A stretch of 55,697 nucleotides of DNA. It comes from Candidatus Cloacimonetes bacterium HGW-Cloacimonetes-3. GTDB lineage: Bacteria > Cloacimonadota > Cloacimonadia > Cloacimonadales > Cloacimonadaceae. The stretch is from the NCBI GenBank assembly GCA_002840645.1, contig PHBO01000010.1:124470-180166 (forward strand). Reading direction: 5' to 3'. Below the pieces are notes generated by a model. That model was given only the letters and a program-made list of their open reading frames with translations, had not been told where the DNA came from and made no database searches. Positions within the stretch are counted from its first letter, which is position 1. Each line of letters opens with the position of its first letter. Both the position numbers and the translations under genes were made by a program. Shown one piece after another: positions 15,977-24,022 of this stretch.

Positions 15977-16927
15977 ATGAAGCACACTATCGTTATTCTT
16001 TGCCTAAGCCTTTTACTGCTTGGCGGATGTGCCAAGTATCAAAGCGAACAGGCACACCAAACCCTTTCCATCACACCGGCATCGGCTATCCCTGTAGTGG
16101 ATGAAGCCGTTAGCCTTAAAAAGAAAGTTGCTATCGGCAAATTTACAAATGAATCCCGTCTGGCAAACAGCTTTCTGAACGAAGGCAGCAACACCAAGGA
16201 AAGAATGTCCAAAGCTGCCACGGATATCCTGACCGCCAAACTTGCCATGACCAACCGCTATTTGCTTATCGAAAGGCAGGATGACATGGCTGTAAGCAAC
16301 GAACAACAAATTGCCAATATCCAAAGCTACAAAATCCCGGCAGATTACCTTATTCTCGGTTCTATTTCCGAGTTTGGGCGAAACACCAGCGGTAACGTTG
16401 GCTTAATAGACCGCACCAAGAAACAAACTGCCTACGCCAAAGTAACGCTCCGCCTGGTTGATACCCGCAATGGAATGATAATCTTTGGTGAAGAAGGCTC
16501 TGGCGAAGCAAGCAGCGAAGTAGGCACCGTGCTGGGCATGGGTTCTCAGGCAGGATTTGATGAAAGCCTTACCGATAAAGCCATTGATGCCGCCATCAGC
16601 AGTGTGATCCAGAACCTGATGAATAAACTTGCCCACGATCCCTGGCGTTCCTATGTGCTTAGCATGGAAGGTAACGATATGTATATTTCCGGTGGTGCCA
16701 AGCAGGGCATTAAAGTTGGCGATACATTCAAAGTGTATCAGCGCGGTAAGCAGGTTATTAACCCCCAGACCAAGATTCCCATCGAGCTTCCCGGCACCCA
16801 GATTGCCACCATCCAAGTGAAACAAACTATCCCCGGTGAAGAACTTACCGAGCTATCTCTGGCAACAGTAATTCAAGGGAGCATCCCTGCCTCCGCACTG
16901 GAAAACATCTATATCAGCGACAAATAA
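15977..16927 (+). CDS. CsgG-family outer-membrane lipoprotein
   Basis: The 316-residue protein has a lipoprotein signal ending in LLLLGGC. The KKVAIGKFTNES start of the mature domain, the DILTAKLAMTNRYLLIERQD segment and ADYLILGSISEFG are typical of the CsgG/HfaB family, whose curli member forms an outer-membrane export channel. The C-terminal region (from about 215) has the GIKVGDTFKVYQRG pattern of FlgT/CsgG-associated beta domains. I chose the ATG at 15977 because AAGGAGG precedes it; an upstream ATG at 15944 has no such site. It is the first of four lipoprotein genes. No curli subunit genes are adjacent, so the transported substrate is unknown. Confidence 0.85.
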   Translation: MKHTIVILCLSLLLLGGCAKYQSEQAHQTLSITPASAIPVVDEAVSLKKKVAIGKFTNESRLANSFLNEGSNTKERMSKAATDILTAKLAMTNRYLLIERQDDMAVSNEQQIANIQSYKIPADYLILGSISEFGRNTSGNVGLIDRTKKQTAYAKVTLRLVDTRNGMIIFGEEGSGEASSEVGTVLGMGSQAGFDESLTDKAIDAAISSVIQNLMNKLAHDPWRSYVLSMEGNDMYISGGAKQGIKVGDTFKVYQRGKQVINPQTKIPIELPGTQIATIQVKQTIPGEELTELSLATVIQGSIPASALENIYISDK

Positions 16928-16939
16928 AGGAAGGTAACC

Positions 16940-17245
16940 ATGAGATTCTGGATTATCAGCTCCATGCTTGTGCTGCTTTTACTAAGTGCTTGCAGTGTAT
17001 CCAAATATAACCAGACTTCGGTAATGAAGCCGGATTATGGCATGTTGCGTTTGGTTGGCGATCCGGTAGGTCGCACAGTTACCCTTGATGGTAACATTGT
17101 GCCCCTGGATCTTAAGAAAGAGTTAAACATCTTCGAATTGAAAACCGGGACTTATGCACTGGAAATCCGCTCTCAGGATAAAGTGCTGCTGTCTCAGAAA
17201 CTATTTATAACCAATGGTCAGACCAATGAAGTAAAGATGCCATGA
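16940..17245 (+). CDS. Small PEGA-like lipoprotein
   Basis: The 101-residue product has a lipobox (LLLLSAC) and a mature domain of about 80 residues. The pattern GMLRLVGDPVGRTVTLDG, followed by a Leu/Lys stretch and KTGTYALEIRS, resembles the PEGA surface-layer domain. GGAAGG precedes the start. It lies 12 nt after the CsgG-like gene and its stop overlaps the next start (ATGA), so it belongs to the operon. In the CsgG/DUF4810/GNA1162 trio I know of, an additional PEGA-like gene is not a standard member. A role in the same outer-membrane complex is inferred from position. Confidence 0.75.
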   Translation: MRFWIISSMLVLLLLSACSVSKYNQTSVMKPDYGMLRLVGDPVGRTVTLDGNIVPLDLKKELNIFELKTGTYALEIRSQDKVLLSQKLFITNGQTNEVKMP

Positions 17246-17589
17246 AGAAGTGTTTTGGCTTACTTGTTGTGCTGTTGTTACTTGCAGCATGCGCAACTCC
17301 ACCTTATTTGTATTACGGAAACACATCCCACAGCTATTATAGAGCTGTAAAAAAGCAAGATGCTAAATCTGTAGCCAATTACAAAGCAAGCTTGGAACAG
17401 GTTTTTGACGTATCTACCCGGCTTGGCAGACCCGTACCTCCCGGTTTGTATTGCGATTATGCCCTTTTACTGGTAGCAGAAAACAATACCACAGAGGCTA
17501 AACGTTACCTGGAGTTGGAAAAGACTACCTGGCAGGAATCCGGCACTTTGGTAGATTTTCTGATGCAACGCTATGGACTCGGGAATTAG
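17242..17589 (+). CDS. DUF4810-type lipoprotein
   Basis: The 115-residue product has a lipobox (LLLLAAC) followed by ATPPYLYYGNTSHSYYRAVK, the typical start of DUF4810 lipoproteins. A helical segment resembling a single TPR unit follows (ADYALLLVAENNTTEAKRYL-like pattern near residue 75). The start overlaps the stop of the previous gene by four bases. Neisseria and several proteobacteria have the same order of CsgG-like, DUF4810 and GNA1162-like genes, so the three products probably form one outer-membrane assembly. Its biochemical role is unknown. Confidence 0.8.
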   Translation: MKKCFGLLVVLLLLAACATPPYLYYGNTSHSYYRAVKKQDAKSVANYKASLEQVFDVSTRLGRPVPPGLYCDYALLLVAENNTTEAKRYLELEKTTWQESGTLVDFLMQRYGLGN

Positions 17590-17598
17590 GGGGCTGCC

Positions 17599-18273
17599 AT
17601 GAAAAGAAGTATAATACTGATTTTTGCAGCCGTCACGTTGTTACTTATCACTGCTTGCGCACCACCCATGGTTACCATGCAAGGCACATATCCCAAGATG
17701 TACCAAAATCCGCCGGTGTCTATCATGGTGCTGCCCCCCATTAACAAAAGCACCGCTGCCGATGCCAAGGAATACTTTGCTTGTTCGCTGGCAGAAGCCG
17801 TGGGGATGAAGGGCTATTACATTATGCCGGTGGAAGCCATGTTTAGCATTCTGCGTGACGAAGGCTTATACGACACTGAAAACATCACTCCCGTGGTGCT
17901 ATCTAATTTTAAAAAGCACTTTGGTGCAGATGCCGTGCTTATCACTTCTATAGAAGAATGGGAAAAGACCTTAGGAGAATTAACCATTACCGCCAAGTTC
18001 GCCCTCTTAAATACCGCCAATGCAGATACACTATGGAATTTTACCACCAAAACAGAGGTTAGCATAGAGTCTAAAAGTGAGAACTTCTTTGTTGCCTTGG
18101 TGGAAACAGCCGTAAAAACTGCTTTGGAAGACTATTTCCCGAATTGCCTGAAGGCTAATCTTATGACTATGGATACCGCAATGCCTTATGGCAAGCATCA
18201 TCCCGAATATAATACGGATGCTGAAAAGACAATCCCTGAAGGCAAGTACGGTAGGTTTAACATCACTAAGTGA
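17599..18273 (+). CDS. GNA1162-like (DUF799) lipoprotein
   Basis: The 224-residue product has a lipoprotein signal (LLLITAC). The mature part has SIMVLPPINKSTAADAKEYF and an HFGADAVLITSIEEW segment, matching the DUF799/GNA1162 family, whose fold resembles TolB N-terminal or nucleotide-binding-like domains. It lies 9 nt after the DUF4810 gene and ends the operon. A short hairpin at 18331-18349 lies downstream but lacks a T tract, so I do not call it a terminator. The operon's likely job is export or assembly at the outer membrane. Confidence 0.85.
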   Translation: MKRSIILIFAAVTLLLITACAPPMVTMQGTYPKMYQNPPVSIMVLPPINKSTAADAKEYFACSLAEAVGMKGYYIMPVEAMFSILRDEGLYDTENITPVVLSNFKKHFGADAVLITSIEEWEKTLGELTITAKFALLNTANADTLWNFTTKTEVSIESKSENFFVALVETAVKTALEDYFPNCLKANLMTMDTAMPYGKHHPEYNTDAEKTIPEGKYGRFNITK

Positions 18274-18430
18274 TGTTACTTGCTGATAGAAACGATAAGT
18301 ATCCGTAATGACATCCGCCCTCGGCTGGTCTGCACACGAGGCGTGTGCAATTACGATTATGCAGTTATCGCTTGCCTGATTTGCAGGAACAGGTTAGCCT
18401 ATAAATAAGCCATCCCAAAAAGGAGTTGTT

Positions 18431-20122
18431 TTGAAAAAGCTTGAACGCTACACCCTGAAGGACATGATCACCCGCACTTGTGAAGAATACCCCGCTCGCC
18501 CCGCCCTTTCCATGGCAGATGAAGAGCCTTTAACCTATGCTCAGGTGGAAGGGCAAATAACTATGTTAATTGCCATGATGCTGGAAAAGGGTATCAAGAA
18601 AGGGGATAGAGTAGCCCTTCTAAGCCAAAACATGCCTCATTGGGGAATTGCTTATCTGGCTGTAACTTCTATGGGTGCCATCATCGTTCCGATTTTGGTG
18701 GATTTCCACGTGAACGAAATCCTGCACATCCTGCGGCATTCGGGCAGCAAGATGGTATTTGTTTCCACCGCTCAATACGATAAAATTGGCTACAGCGAGC
18801 TTGACCCTTTCCCCCAGATGATCAATCTTGATACATTCGAGCCTCTGGAACCGCATATAGCCCAGGGAAAGGTTCTGGATTTCATCCAGGATCGAGGTAA
18901 AGAGATACACCTCTTCAAGCGTAAGGCACTAAAAGCCATAGGTCTGCTGGATACCGAAATCCATGAAGACGATCTTGCAGCAATTATCTACACCTCCGGC
19001 ACTACCGGCAGTTCTAAGGGGGTGATGCTAACCCATAAGAACCTTGTTATTGATGCGTTTCTCACCCTCAAAATTCAGAAAATGACTGCTGAAGACAGGC
19101 TTATCTCTGTGCTGCCCCTGCCCCACACCTACGAATGCACCATTGGCTTTCTTATTCCCATGATGCAAGGTGCTTGCGTGTATTATCTGGATAAACCTCC
19201 CACCGCCAGAGTGCTGATCCCTGCCATGCAGAAAATACAGCCTACCATGATCTTAACCGTGCCTCTGATTATTGAGAAAATCTTTAAGCTACAAATCCAT
19301 CCGCAGCTTACCAAGAACATAGCAATGCGCGAAGCATATAAAGTCCCCTTCCTGCGTAAAGCATTGCACAAAGTAGCCGGCAAGAAGCTGATGAATACAT
19401 TTGGCGGAAAAATCCATTTCTTCGGTATCGGCGGAGCACTCCTTTCCAATGAAGTAGAGCGATTTCTTTTCGAAGCCGGTTTCCCCTATGCCATTGGCTA
19501 CGGGCTTACCGAGACCTCACCGCTCATTGCAGGTTGCACCCCGGCGGTAGTTAAGTTTCGCTCCACCGGAACCGTGTTGCCTACTTTAAACGTGCGTATT
19601 GCCGATCCTGATCCCGTCACCGGCATAGGCGAAATACAGATAAAAGGTGATACCGTGATGAAGGGCTATTACCGCGATAAAGAGCGCACAGACAAGGTGT
19701 TCACTCCCGATGGTTACTTTATGACCGGCGACCTCGGCATTCTGAAAAAGAAGAATTACCTGTATATTAAAGGACGCTGCAAGAACGTTATTATCGGTCC
19801 TAATGGCGACAACATCTACGCCGAGGAACTGGAAGCTAAACTAAATGAGCATGAGAGCGTGTTGGAATCTCTGGTAATGGAATCCGGCGGAATGATTGTA
19901 GGTAGGGTGTTCCTGAACTATGAAAGCATGGATAAACAGCACGGCATTGCCAATATGAGCAGCGTGCAGGCAGAGAAGTTCATCGCCAAGACACTGGAAG
20001 ATATCCGCAAACACCTTAATAATAACGTTTCCTCATTTTCAAAGCTACACAAGCTGATAGAGCAAAAAGAACCCTTCGAAAAAACACCCACGCAGAAGAT
20101 TAAACGCTTCTTATATCAATAA
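18431..20122 (+). CDS. Long-chain acyl-CoA synthetase (AMP-forming)
   Basis: The 563-residue cytosolic or membrane-associated enzyme activates a carboxylic acid to acyl-AMP and then acyl-CoA. The P-loop motif YTSGTTGSSKGVMLTH is near residue 190. The A5 motif GYGLTETSPL is near residue 357 and MTGDLG near 434. The motif KGRCKNVIIGPNGDNIY contains the hinge, and the catalytic lysine lies in the C-terminal PTQKIKR. Chain length cannot be read from sequence, but overall similarity favours the FadD-like fatty-acid group over acetate enzymes. The TTG start is supported by AGGAG placed 6 nt upstream. It stands alone between the lipoprotein operon and the convergent tsaB. Confidence 0.88.
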   Translation: MKKLERYTLKDMITRTCEEYPARPALSMADEEPLTYAQVEGQITMLIAMMLEKGIKKGDRVALLSQNMPHWGIAYLAVTSMGAIIVPILVDFHVNEILHILRHSGSKMVFVSTAQYDKIGYSELDPFPQMINLDTFEPLEPHIAQGKVLDFIQDRGKEIHLFKRKALKAIGLLDTEIHEDDLAAIIYTSGTTGSSKGVMLTHKNLVIDAFLTLKIQKMTAEDRLISVLPLPHTYECTIGFLIPMMQGACVYYLDKPPTARVLIPAMQKIQPTMILTVPLIIEKIFKLQIHPQLTKNIAMREAYKVPFLRKALHKVAGKKLMNTFGGKIHFFGIGGALLSNEVERFLFEAGFPYAIGYGLTETSPLIAGCTPAVVKFRSTGTVLPTLNVRIADPDPVTGIGEIQIKGDTVMKGYYRDKERTDKVFTPDGYFMTGDLGILKKKNYLYIKGRCKNVIIGPNGDNIYAEELEAKLNEHESVLESLVMESGGMIVGRVFLNYESMDKQHGIANMSSVQAEKFIAKTLEDIRKHLNNNVSSFSKLHKLIEQKEPFEKTPTQKIKRFLYQ

Positions 20123-20191
20123 ATTCACTATGCCTGCCTCTACTACATACGCGTAGTTCTCACTATCGCTTTGTGGGTACTTGCCGGCACT

Positions 20192-20258
20192 AATTACGCA
20201 TGAATTACGCATGAAATACGCATGCGATCCGTATTTCATGCGTAATTCATGCGTAATT
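20192..20258. repeat. Perfect 29-bp palindrome with 11-bp internal repeats
   Basis: Arms 20192-20220 and 20230-20258 are perfect inverted repeats with a 9-nt centre. Each arm holds two copies of ATTACGCATGA plus a diverged third (AATACGCATG), giving an 11-bp period. It lies between the convergent ends of the acyl-CoA synthetase and tsaB genes, where it could terminate transcription from both sides, although it has no T tract. Confidence 0.92.
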
Positions 20259-20290
20259 CATGTAAGAGCTTAGCAGTATAGGGGGTAGGA

Positions 20291-20965
20291 TTATGCTTGG
20301 TTTTTAGACCGTATTTGGGCAGTGGATTCCCTCAAATAGAGCGGTTCCAGGTCTGCGATGTTCCGGGGTGTGTTTTGCGCGGGAAAGAACTCCCCCAGCA
20401 TAAACAACCCGGCAGCATTGGGTATTTGTAACAAGGCGTTCATTGGATAAAACTTTGCTCCGCTGGCGGTTAGCAGTGGCTCCATGATAGGAGAAGCACT
20501 GCCACAAAGAATGAATTCCCCCATGTCCAGCTTTGCCAGTTCAGCCGGGCTGATCACTTGCGGGGCGATAAGTTCCTGGAAATCTGTGCTATAGAGGGCA
20601 AAATACACTTCCTTCATCTTGGCATCAATGCAGCCAAGGATGTTTTTTCCTAATCCGGTTGCGGGCAAAGCACACAATTGCAGGGAAGAAAAGGCATATA
20701 GAGGGATGTTTAGCCCGAAGGCTATGCCTTTGGCGGTGGCAAGCCCAATCCGCAATCCCGTGAAAGAGCCGGGACCATTGCAGATATATACTGCTTCCAA
20801 GTCCTTTTTGGCTGCCCCACAGAAGGTTATAGCATGGTCTATTGCAGGCATCAGGGTTTCGCTATGAGTGATTTTTATATCAAAATTGGCGGAATACACC
20901 ACCCTGTCACCGGATTTTAAGGCAATAGAGCCGGAGCTTTGTGAACTATCTATGGCAAGAATCAA
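20291..20965 (-). CDS. tsaB: tRNA threonylcarbamoyladenosine biosynthesis protein TsaB
   Basis: TsaB is the scaffold partner of TsaD in t6A modification of tRNAs reading ANN codons. The protein begins MILAIDSSQSSGSIAL with the TTG at 20965, which matches the usual start of the family. A TTG six codons upstream (20983) would also be possible. The central motif YICNGPGSFTGLRIGLATAKG, with the ATPase-fold glycines, is characteristic and near residue 67. The length of 224 residues fits. The start codon overlaps the stop of the ferritin-like gene by four bases, so tsaB is translationally coupled to it. No tsaD or tsaE is in the window. Confidence 0.93.
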   Translation of the reverse strand: MILAIDSSQSSGSIALKSGDRVVYSANFDIKITHSETLMPAIDHAITFCGAAKKDLEAVYICNGPGSFTGLRIGLATAKGIAFGLNIPLYAFSSLQLCALPATGLGKNILGCIDAKMKEVYFALYSTDFQELIAPQVISPAELAKLDMGEFILCGSASPIMEPLLTASGAKFYPMNALLQIPNAAGLFMLGEFFPAQNTPRNIADLEPLYLRESTAQIRSKNQA

Positions 20966-21414
20966 TTGCCGGCACTCATCCAATCGTCATATAGCTTTTC
21001 GAACAAAAGTTTGTGCTTTGCTTCATCTGAGGCAAGGCGGCGGAACAGGGTGGAAATCTCGGCATCGGGGAATTTGACGCTCATTTCAGAGTATAACTTA
21101 AAGGAACTCTCTTCCCGCTTCATGGCTTTTATCAGGATGCTTTGGTAGGTTAAGTCCAAGGTTTCAGGATCAGCGGTGATGTATTCACTGATCATCAGAT
21201 TGGGGGTGCGCTGAATATCTTCCGGCTTGGCACCGGTAACCCGGATTTTTTCTATCACCACGATATGTCCCATTTCCATAGCTTCCAGCTCTTTCAGCAT
21301 CTGTATCTGATCACCAAACTTGGCTTCCTTTTGCAGGCTGCGGTAAAATTCCACCGCTTCTTTTTCACGATCTATGGCAAAATCGAGCAACTCGTTAAAT
21401 TCTTGCTTATTCAT
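20962..21414 (-). CDS. Ferritin-like (rubrerythrin-type diiron) protein
   Basis: The 150-residue product has a four-helix-bundle pattern with diiron ligands: DREKEAVEFY (helix 1), LEAMEMGHIVVIEK (ExxH, helix 2), KREESSFKLY (helix 3) and ASDEAKHKLLFEKLY (ExxH, helix 4). There is no rubredoxin domain, so it would need an external electron donor, and the rubredoxin gene just upstream is the obvious candidate. I chose the ATG at 21414, which has TTGAGG upstream; the longer frame from 21636 runs through the rubredoxin gene and is not real. A role in peroxide or oxygen reduction is inferred from family and neighbours. It overlaps tsaB. Confidence 0.85.
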   Translation of the reverse strand: MNKQEFNELLDFAIDREKEAVEFYRSLQKEAKFGDQIQMLKELEAMEMGHIVVIEKIRVTGAKPEDIQRTPNLMISEYITADPETLDLTYQSILIKAMKREESSFKLYSEMSVKFPDAEISTLFRRLASDEAKHKLLFEKLYDDWMSAGN

Positions 21415-21470
21415 ATATACCTCAAGTTCATTTGTTGGCTGGTTCATTTGGCGGGTATCACCCGCCGGAT

Positions 21471-21506
21471 TAAAAAAACCACCGGGAAAGCCGAAGCCTT
21501 CCCGGT
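21471..21506 (-). terminator. Rho-independent terminator after rubredoxin
   Basis: On the minus strand, an 11-bp stem with one G-U pair and a TTCG loop (21481-21506) runs into a T-rich tract. It should end or attenuate the dfx-rbr-rubredoxin transcript before the ferritin-like gene. A separate small GCGGGT/ACCCGC hairpin lies at 21451-21465. Confidence 0.85.
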
Positions 21507-21520
21507 AATGGTGCCATGGA

Positions 21521-21661
21521 TTAATCCAAGGGTTCGAACATGTCCTTACCGACTCCACATTCCGGGCAAACAAAATCCTCGGGAAGTTGCTCAAAGGGAA
21601 TATTTTCGTTATCGGCAGGATCGTAGATCCATCCACATGCGATACATTGATATTTTTGCAT
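21521..21661 (-). CDS. Rubredoxin, short form (46 aa)
   Basis: The protein begins [15 protein letters not shown] and ends [16 protein letters not shown]. Cysteines C6, C9, C32 and C35 form the Fe(Cys)4 site of a one-electron carrier in the cytosol. Usual rubredoxins have about 52 residues; this one lacks roughly seven residues in the loop between the two Cys pairs, as in some short Desulfovibrio forms. AGGAGG is perfectly placed before the ATG. The gene lies between rbr and a terminator and probably passes electrons to rubrerythrin, desulfoferrodoxin or the ferritin-like protein. Confidence 0.95.
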   Translation of the reverse strand: MQKYQCIACGWIYDPADNENIPFEQLPEDFVCPECGVGKDMFEPLD

Positions 21662-21681
21662 AATTACCTCCTTTTCTCTAT

Positions 21682-22272
21682 TTAGTAGGTTTCTGTGTGA
21701 ATTTCAAAATAGCTTTGCGGGTGATTGCAGCAGGGGCACATCTTAGGGGCTTCTGTACCTTCGTGAATGTAACCGCAATTGATGCATTTCCAGAAGAGCT
21801 TGTCGTCTCTTTTAAACACTTTCATGTCGCGAATGTTATTGTATAGCTTGCGGAAGCGTTTTTCATGCTCTTTTTCCACCTTCGCCACCAGTCTCCAAGA
21901 GAGAGCGATGTCTTTAAAGCCCTCTTCCTCAGCAATATCGGCAAACATGGGGTATAGCTCTGTCCATTCCTCTTTCTCGCCATTAGCGGCGTATTCAAGG
22001 TTTTTCATGGTATTCTCGGGTGACCAGCCAACAGGATAGGAAGCCATGATGCTAATCACTTCTCCTTCCAAGCCGTTCTTCAGCAAATGCTTGAAGAATA
22101 CCTTGGCGTGTTCTTTCTCATTATCGGCAGTCTCGGTAAACAAGTTGAATATCTGCTCGTAACCTTCTTTTTTGGCAGTTTTAGCAGCATATATGTAGCG
22201 CATGCGGGCTTGAGACTCTCCGGCAAAGGACTTCATTAAATTTTCGGCAGTTCTGGTATCTTTAAAAGACAT
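21682..22272 (-). CDS. rbr: Rubrerythrin
   Basis: Rubrerythrin reduces hydrogen peroxide to water in anaerobes. The 196-residue protein has an N-terminal diiron four-helix bundle, with [21 protein letters not shown] and [11 protein letters not shown] supplying the Glu and His ligands. The C-terminal rubredoxin domain has [10 protein letters not shown] and CPCC, both Cys pairs intact. GGAGAAAATGA precedes the start. It lies between dfx (12 nt upstream) and the rubredoxin gene (20 nt downstream), in an order well known from strict anaerobes. Both metal sites look complete, so the enzyme should be active. Confidence 0.96.
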   Translation of the reverse strand: MSFKDTRTAENLMKSFAGESQARMRYIYAAKTAKKEGYEQIFNLFTETADNEKEHAKVFFKHLLKNGLEGEVISIMASYPVGWSPENTMKNLEYAANGEKEEWTELYPMFADIAEEEGFKDIALSWRLVAKVEKEHEKRFRKLYNNIRDMKVFKRDDKLFWKCINCGYIHEGTEAPKMCPCCNHPQSYFEIHTETY

Positions 22273-22284
22273 TCATTTTCTCCT

Positions 22285-22662
22285 TTATGCTTTCCATAGC
22301 CCGTGTAAATTGCAATATGCACGAACATTGAGAACTTTGGCAAGTTTTACGGGGAATTTGGACTTAGGCTCATCCCCGGGCTTCAATTCTCTGCGGTACA
22401 CCTTCTTTTCGGTGATCACTTCTATAAAGGCAATATAGTGCTTCTCTTCCATGGGATGAGGCACACTGCCTACCGTTACTTCAATTTTTTCACCAAGATC
22501 GGTAACCACAGGAACGTGTTTTTCCTTAGCTGCATCAACTGAGTTTTCCTTCAGCAGATTCATCGGCTGACCGCAGCAAACTAATTCGCCGCCACCTGCA
22601 AAAACGGCTTCGACAACATTGCCGCAAAGTGGGCAATGCCATAACTGACGTAATGCTATCAT
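22285..22662 (-). CDS. dfx: Desulfoferrodoxin (superoxide reductase)
   Basis: This enzyme reduces superoxide to peroxide without making oxygen. The 125-residue product has a desulforedoxin domain with C10, C13, C29 and C30, and a catalytic domain with H49, H69, H75, C117 and H120, the full Fe(His)4Cys set. I chose the ATG at 22662, which has GGAGG upstream and gives the usual family length; a longer frame from 22722 has no support. It is the first gene of the dfx-rbr-rubredoxin unit, so the peroxide it makes is handled by the next enzyme. Confidence 0.96.
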   Translation of the reverse strand: MIALRQLWHCPLCGNVVEAVFAGGGELVCCGQPMNLLKENSVDAAKEKHVPVVTDLGEKIEVTVGSVPHPMEEKHYIAFIEVITEKKVYRRELKPGDEPKSKFPVKLAKVLNVRAYCNLHGLWKA

Positions 22663-22777
22663 TTGTTCCTCCAGTATGTTATTGATATTTACAACTTTGG
22701 AGAAGAGGGATTCTTTTGTCAATAGGAATTTTTACATAGCTACGTGCCAAGAATTTACTTGCCAAAAAGATAGGCAT

Positions 22778-22806
22778 TTGTTTTCATGCCGTAAAGTGGA
22801 TATAAT
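22778..22806 (+). promoter_or_regulatory. Sigma-70-type promoter of the LppM-like gene
   Basis: TTGTTT (22778-22783) and a perfect TATAAT (22801-22806) are 17 bp apart. The start site would be near 22813, leaving a leader of about 10 nt that holds the AAGGA ribosome binding site. Confidence 0.6.
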
Positions 22807-22823
22807 CTGAAGGAAATTGTTAC

Positions 22824-23534
22824 ATGAAACGCCTCGCATTACTTATTCTGACGCTGTTTGCGCTTGCCGGTTGTGTGCATTATGACGAAGAGCTTTGGCT
22901 CAATCATGATGGCTCCGGCAGGGCGAAGCTGCGCCTGATTCACCGTTCCCCCTATGAGAACCCGGAAGAGATTGTACGTAAATCTTCCCTTCCCGGAATC
23001 ACCTTGCAAAGATACGACATTCAAAGAAAGGGTGCGGATGCAATATACACTATGGAATTTAAATTTAAGAGTGTGGAAGCTTTCAACAATATCAACGACC
23101 AGCTTGGTGCTGCCGATTTCTGGGGTAGAATTACCCTGAATAAAGAGCCCGGACGCAGAATTACCTTCAAAAGACGTATCGCCCTCGGTAGCCAGGAAAG
23201 CGACGATGATTTCGAGAATATCTTCAGTAGCATGCAGACAGAGAACCCGGTGTGGAAATACAAACTGCATGTCCCCTGGAAGATCGTATCCAGCAATGCT
23301 GCCCCCGAAAATATCGACCTCAAAAACCGTACTATCTCATGGAGCTTCGATACCGGTGCCATGTGGAACAAAACAGAATTGATGACTGTGGAACTAAAGA
23401 AAAGCTTCCCTTGGTTGCTTGTGGTTATCGGCGGGATTGTCTTCATTCTGGCAGTGTTCTTGGTTCATTGGTTGTTCCGCTTTGCTAAGAAGTCGCACTT
23501 GATCGAAAGGCTTACTCACCACCACGAAGAGTGA
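22824..23534 (+). CDS. LppM-like lipoprotein with C-terminal membrane helix
   Basis: The 236-residue product has a lipobox (LFALAGC) and a beta-rich domain starting DEELWLNHDGSGRAKLRL. This start resembles the LppM/DUF3153 domain, with its strand and DGSG turn. A single hydrophobic helix lies near the C-terminus (about 194-216), followed by a basic tail ending in HHHEE. A lipid anchor plus a membrane helix suggests a protein spanning from the periplasm to the inner membrane. Function is unknown. Its stop codon lies inside the first unit of the repeat array that flanks the next gene. Confidence 0.75.
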   Translation: MKRLALLILTLFALAGCVHYDEELWLNHDGSGRAKLRLIHRSPYENPEEIVRKSSLPGITLQRYDIQRKGADAIYTMEFKFKSVEAFNNINDQLGAADFWGRITLNKEPGRRITFKRRIALGSQESDDDFENIFSSMQTENPVWKYKLHVPWKIVSSNAAPENIDLKNRTISWSFDTGAMWNKTELMTVELKKSFPWLLVVIGGIVFILAVFLVHWLFRFAKKSHLIERLTHHHEE

Positions 23535-24019
23535 GAGCTTCGCAAGTGAGAACTTCGTAGGTGAGAGCTTTGCAGGTGAGTATTAGATAGGTGAGGGGAA
23601 TGTGACTCATCGTGATTTAGATGTTTATAAACAAAGTATGGTGCTTGTAGGCAACATATACAAGTTAACCCAAACTTTTCCTAAGTCTGAAGTGTTTGGT
23701 TTGGCTTCCCAAATGCAAAGAGCGGCCGTATCTATTCCCAGCAATATAGCAGAAGGTGCATCACGAAACGGTACTAAAGAATACATCCACTTTCTATCTG
23801 TGTCAACAGGGTCAGCTTCAGAATTAGAAACACAATTGGGTGTTGCAAAAATCCTTGGATACTGCATAGACAATGATGAATACAATAGGCTTATTCTCGA
23901 AGTAAACAAAATTAGATATATGCTTGTACAACTGAAGAAATCCCTTAGCTCTAAGCTGTAATTGCACAACTCACTTACGCAGTTCTCACTTGCAAAGCTC
24001 TCACCTGCGCAGCTCTCAC
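23531..24019. mobile_element. Intervening-sequence-like element: gene inside inverted 15-bp arrays
   Basis: The left array (23531-23590) has four 15-bp units with consensus GTGAGARCTTYGYAR; the fourth is diverged. The right array (23960-24019) has four units of the same consensus in reverse complement. Between them is one gene of the 23S rRNA intervening-sequence protein family. 23S IVS elements are likewise a gene between inverted repeats that form a long stem, but here the element lies between two protein genes. Its left end overlaps the upstream stop codon and its right end stops 4 nt before the polA stop. That it is a mobile unit is inferred. Confidence 0.7.
23602..23961 (+). CDS. Four-helix bundle protein (23S rRNA intervening-sequence protein family)
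   Basis: The 119-residue protein has the family signature: LDVYKQSMVLVGNIYKLT, then FPKSEVFGLASQMQRAA, SIPSNIAEGASR, and a final helix with KSLSS. The family comprises the S23/IVP proteins encoded in rRNA intervening sequences and is structurally related to the Avd protein of diversity-generating retroelements. The exact role is unknown; nucleic-acid binding is likely given the basic residues. The GTG start has GAGGGG upstream, supplied by the flanking repeat. The stop codon lies in the right repeat array. No reverse transcriptase is nearby. Confidence 0.92.
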   Translation: MTHRDLDVYKQSMVLVGNIYKLTQTFPKSEVFGLASQMQRAAVSIPSNIAEGASRNGTKEYIHFLSVSTGSASELETQLGVAKILGYCIDNDEYNRLILEVNKIRYMLVQLKKSLSSKL

Positions 24020-24022
24020 TTT

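Noticed and set aside
20962-21636. Long version of the ferritin-like gene starting at 21636
   Set aside because: The added 74 residues run through the rubredoxin gene in another frame and through its terminator; the start at 21414 has a ribosome binding site.
23602-23961. Diversity-generating retroelement accessory gene (avd)
   Set aside because: The fold family is related, but there is no reverse transcriptase, template repeat or variable repeat nearby.
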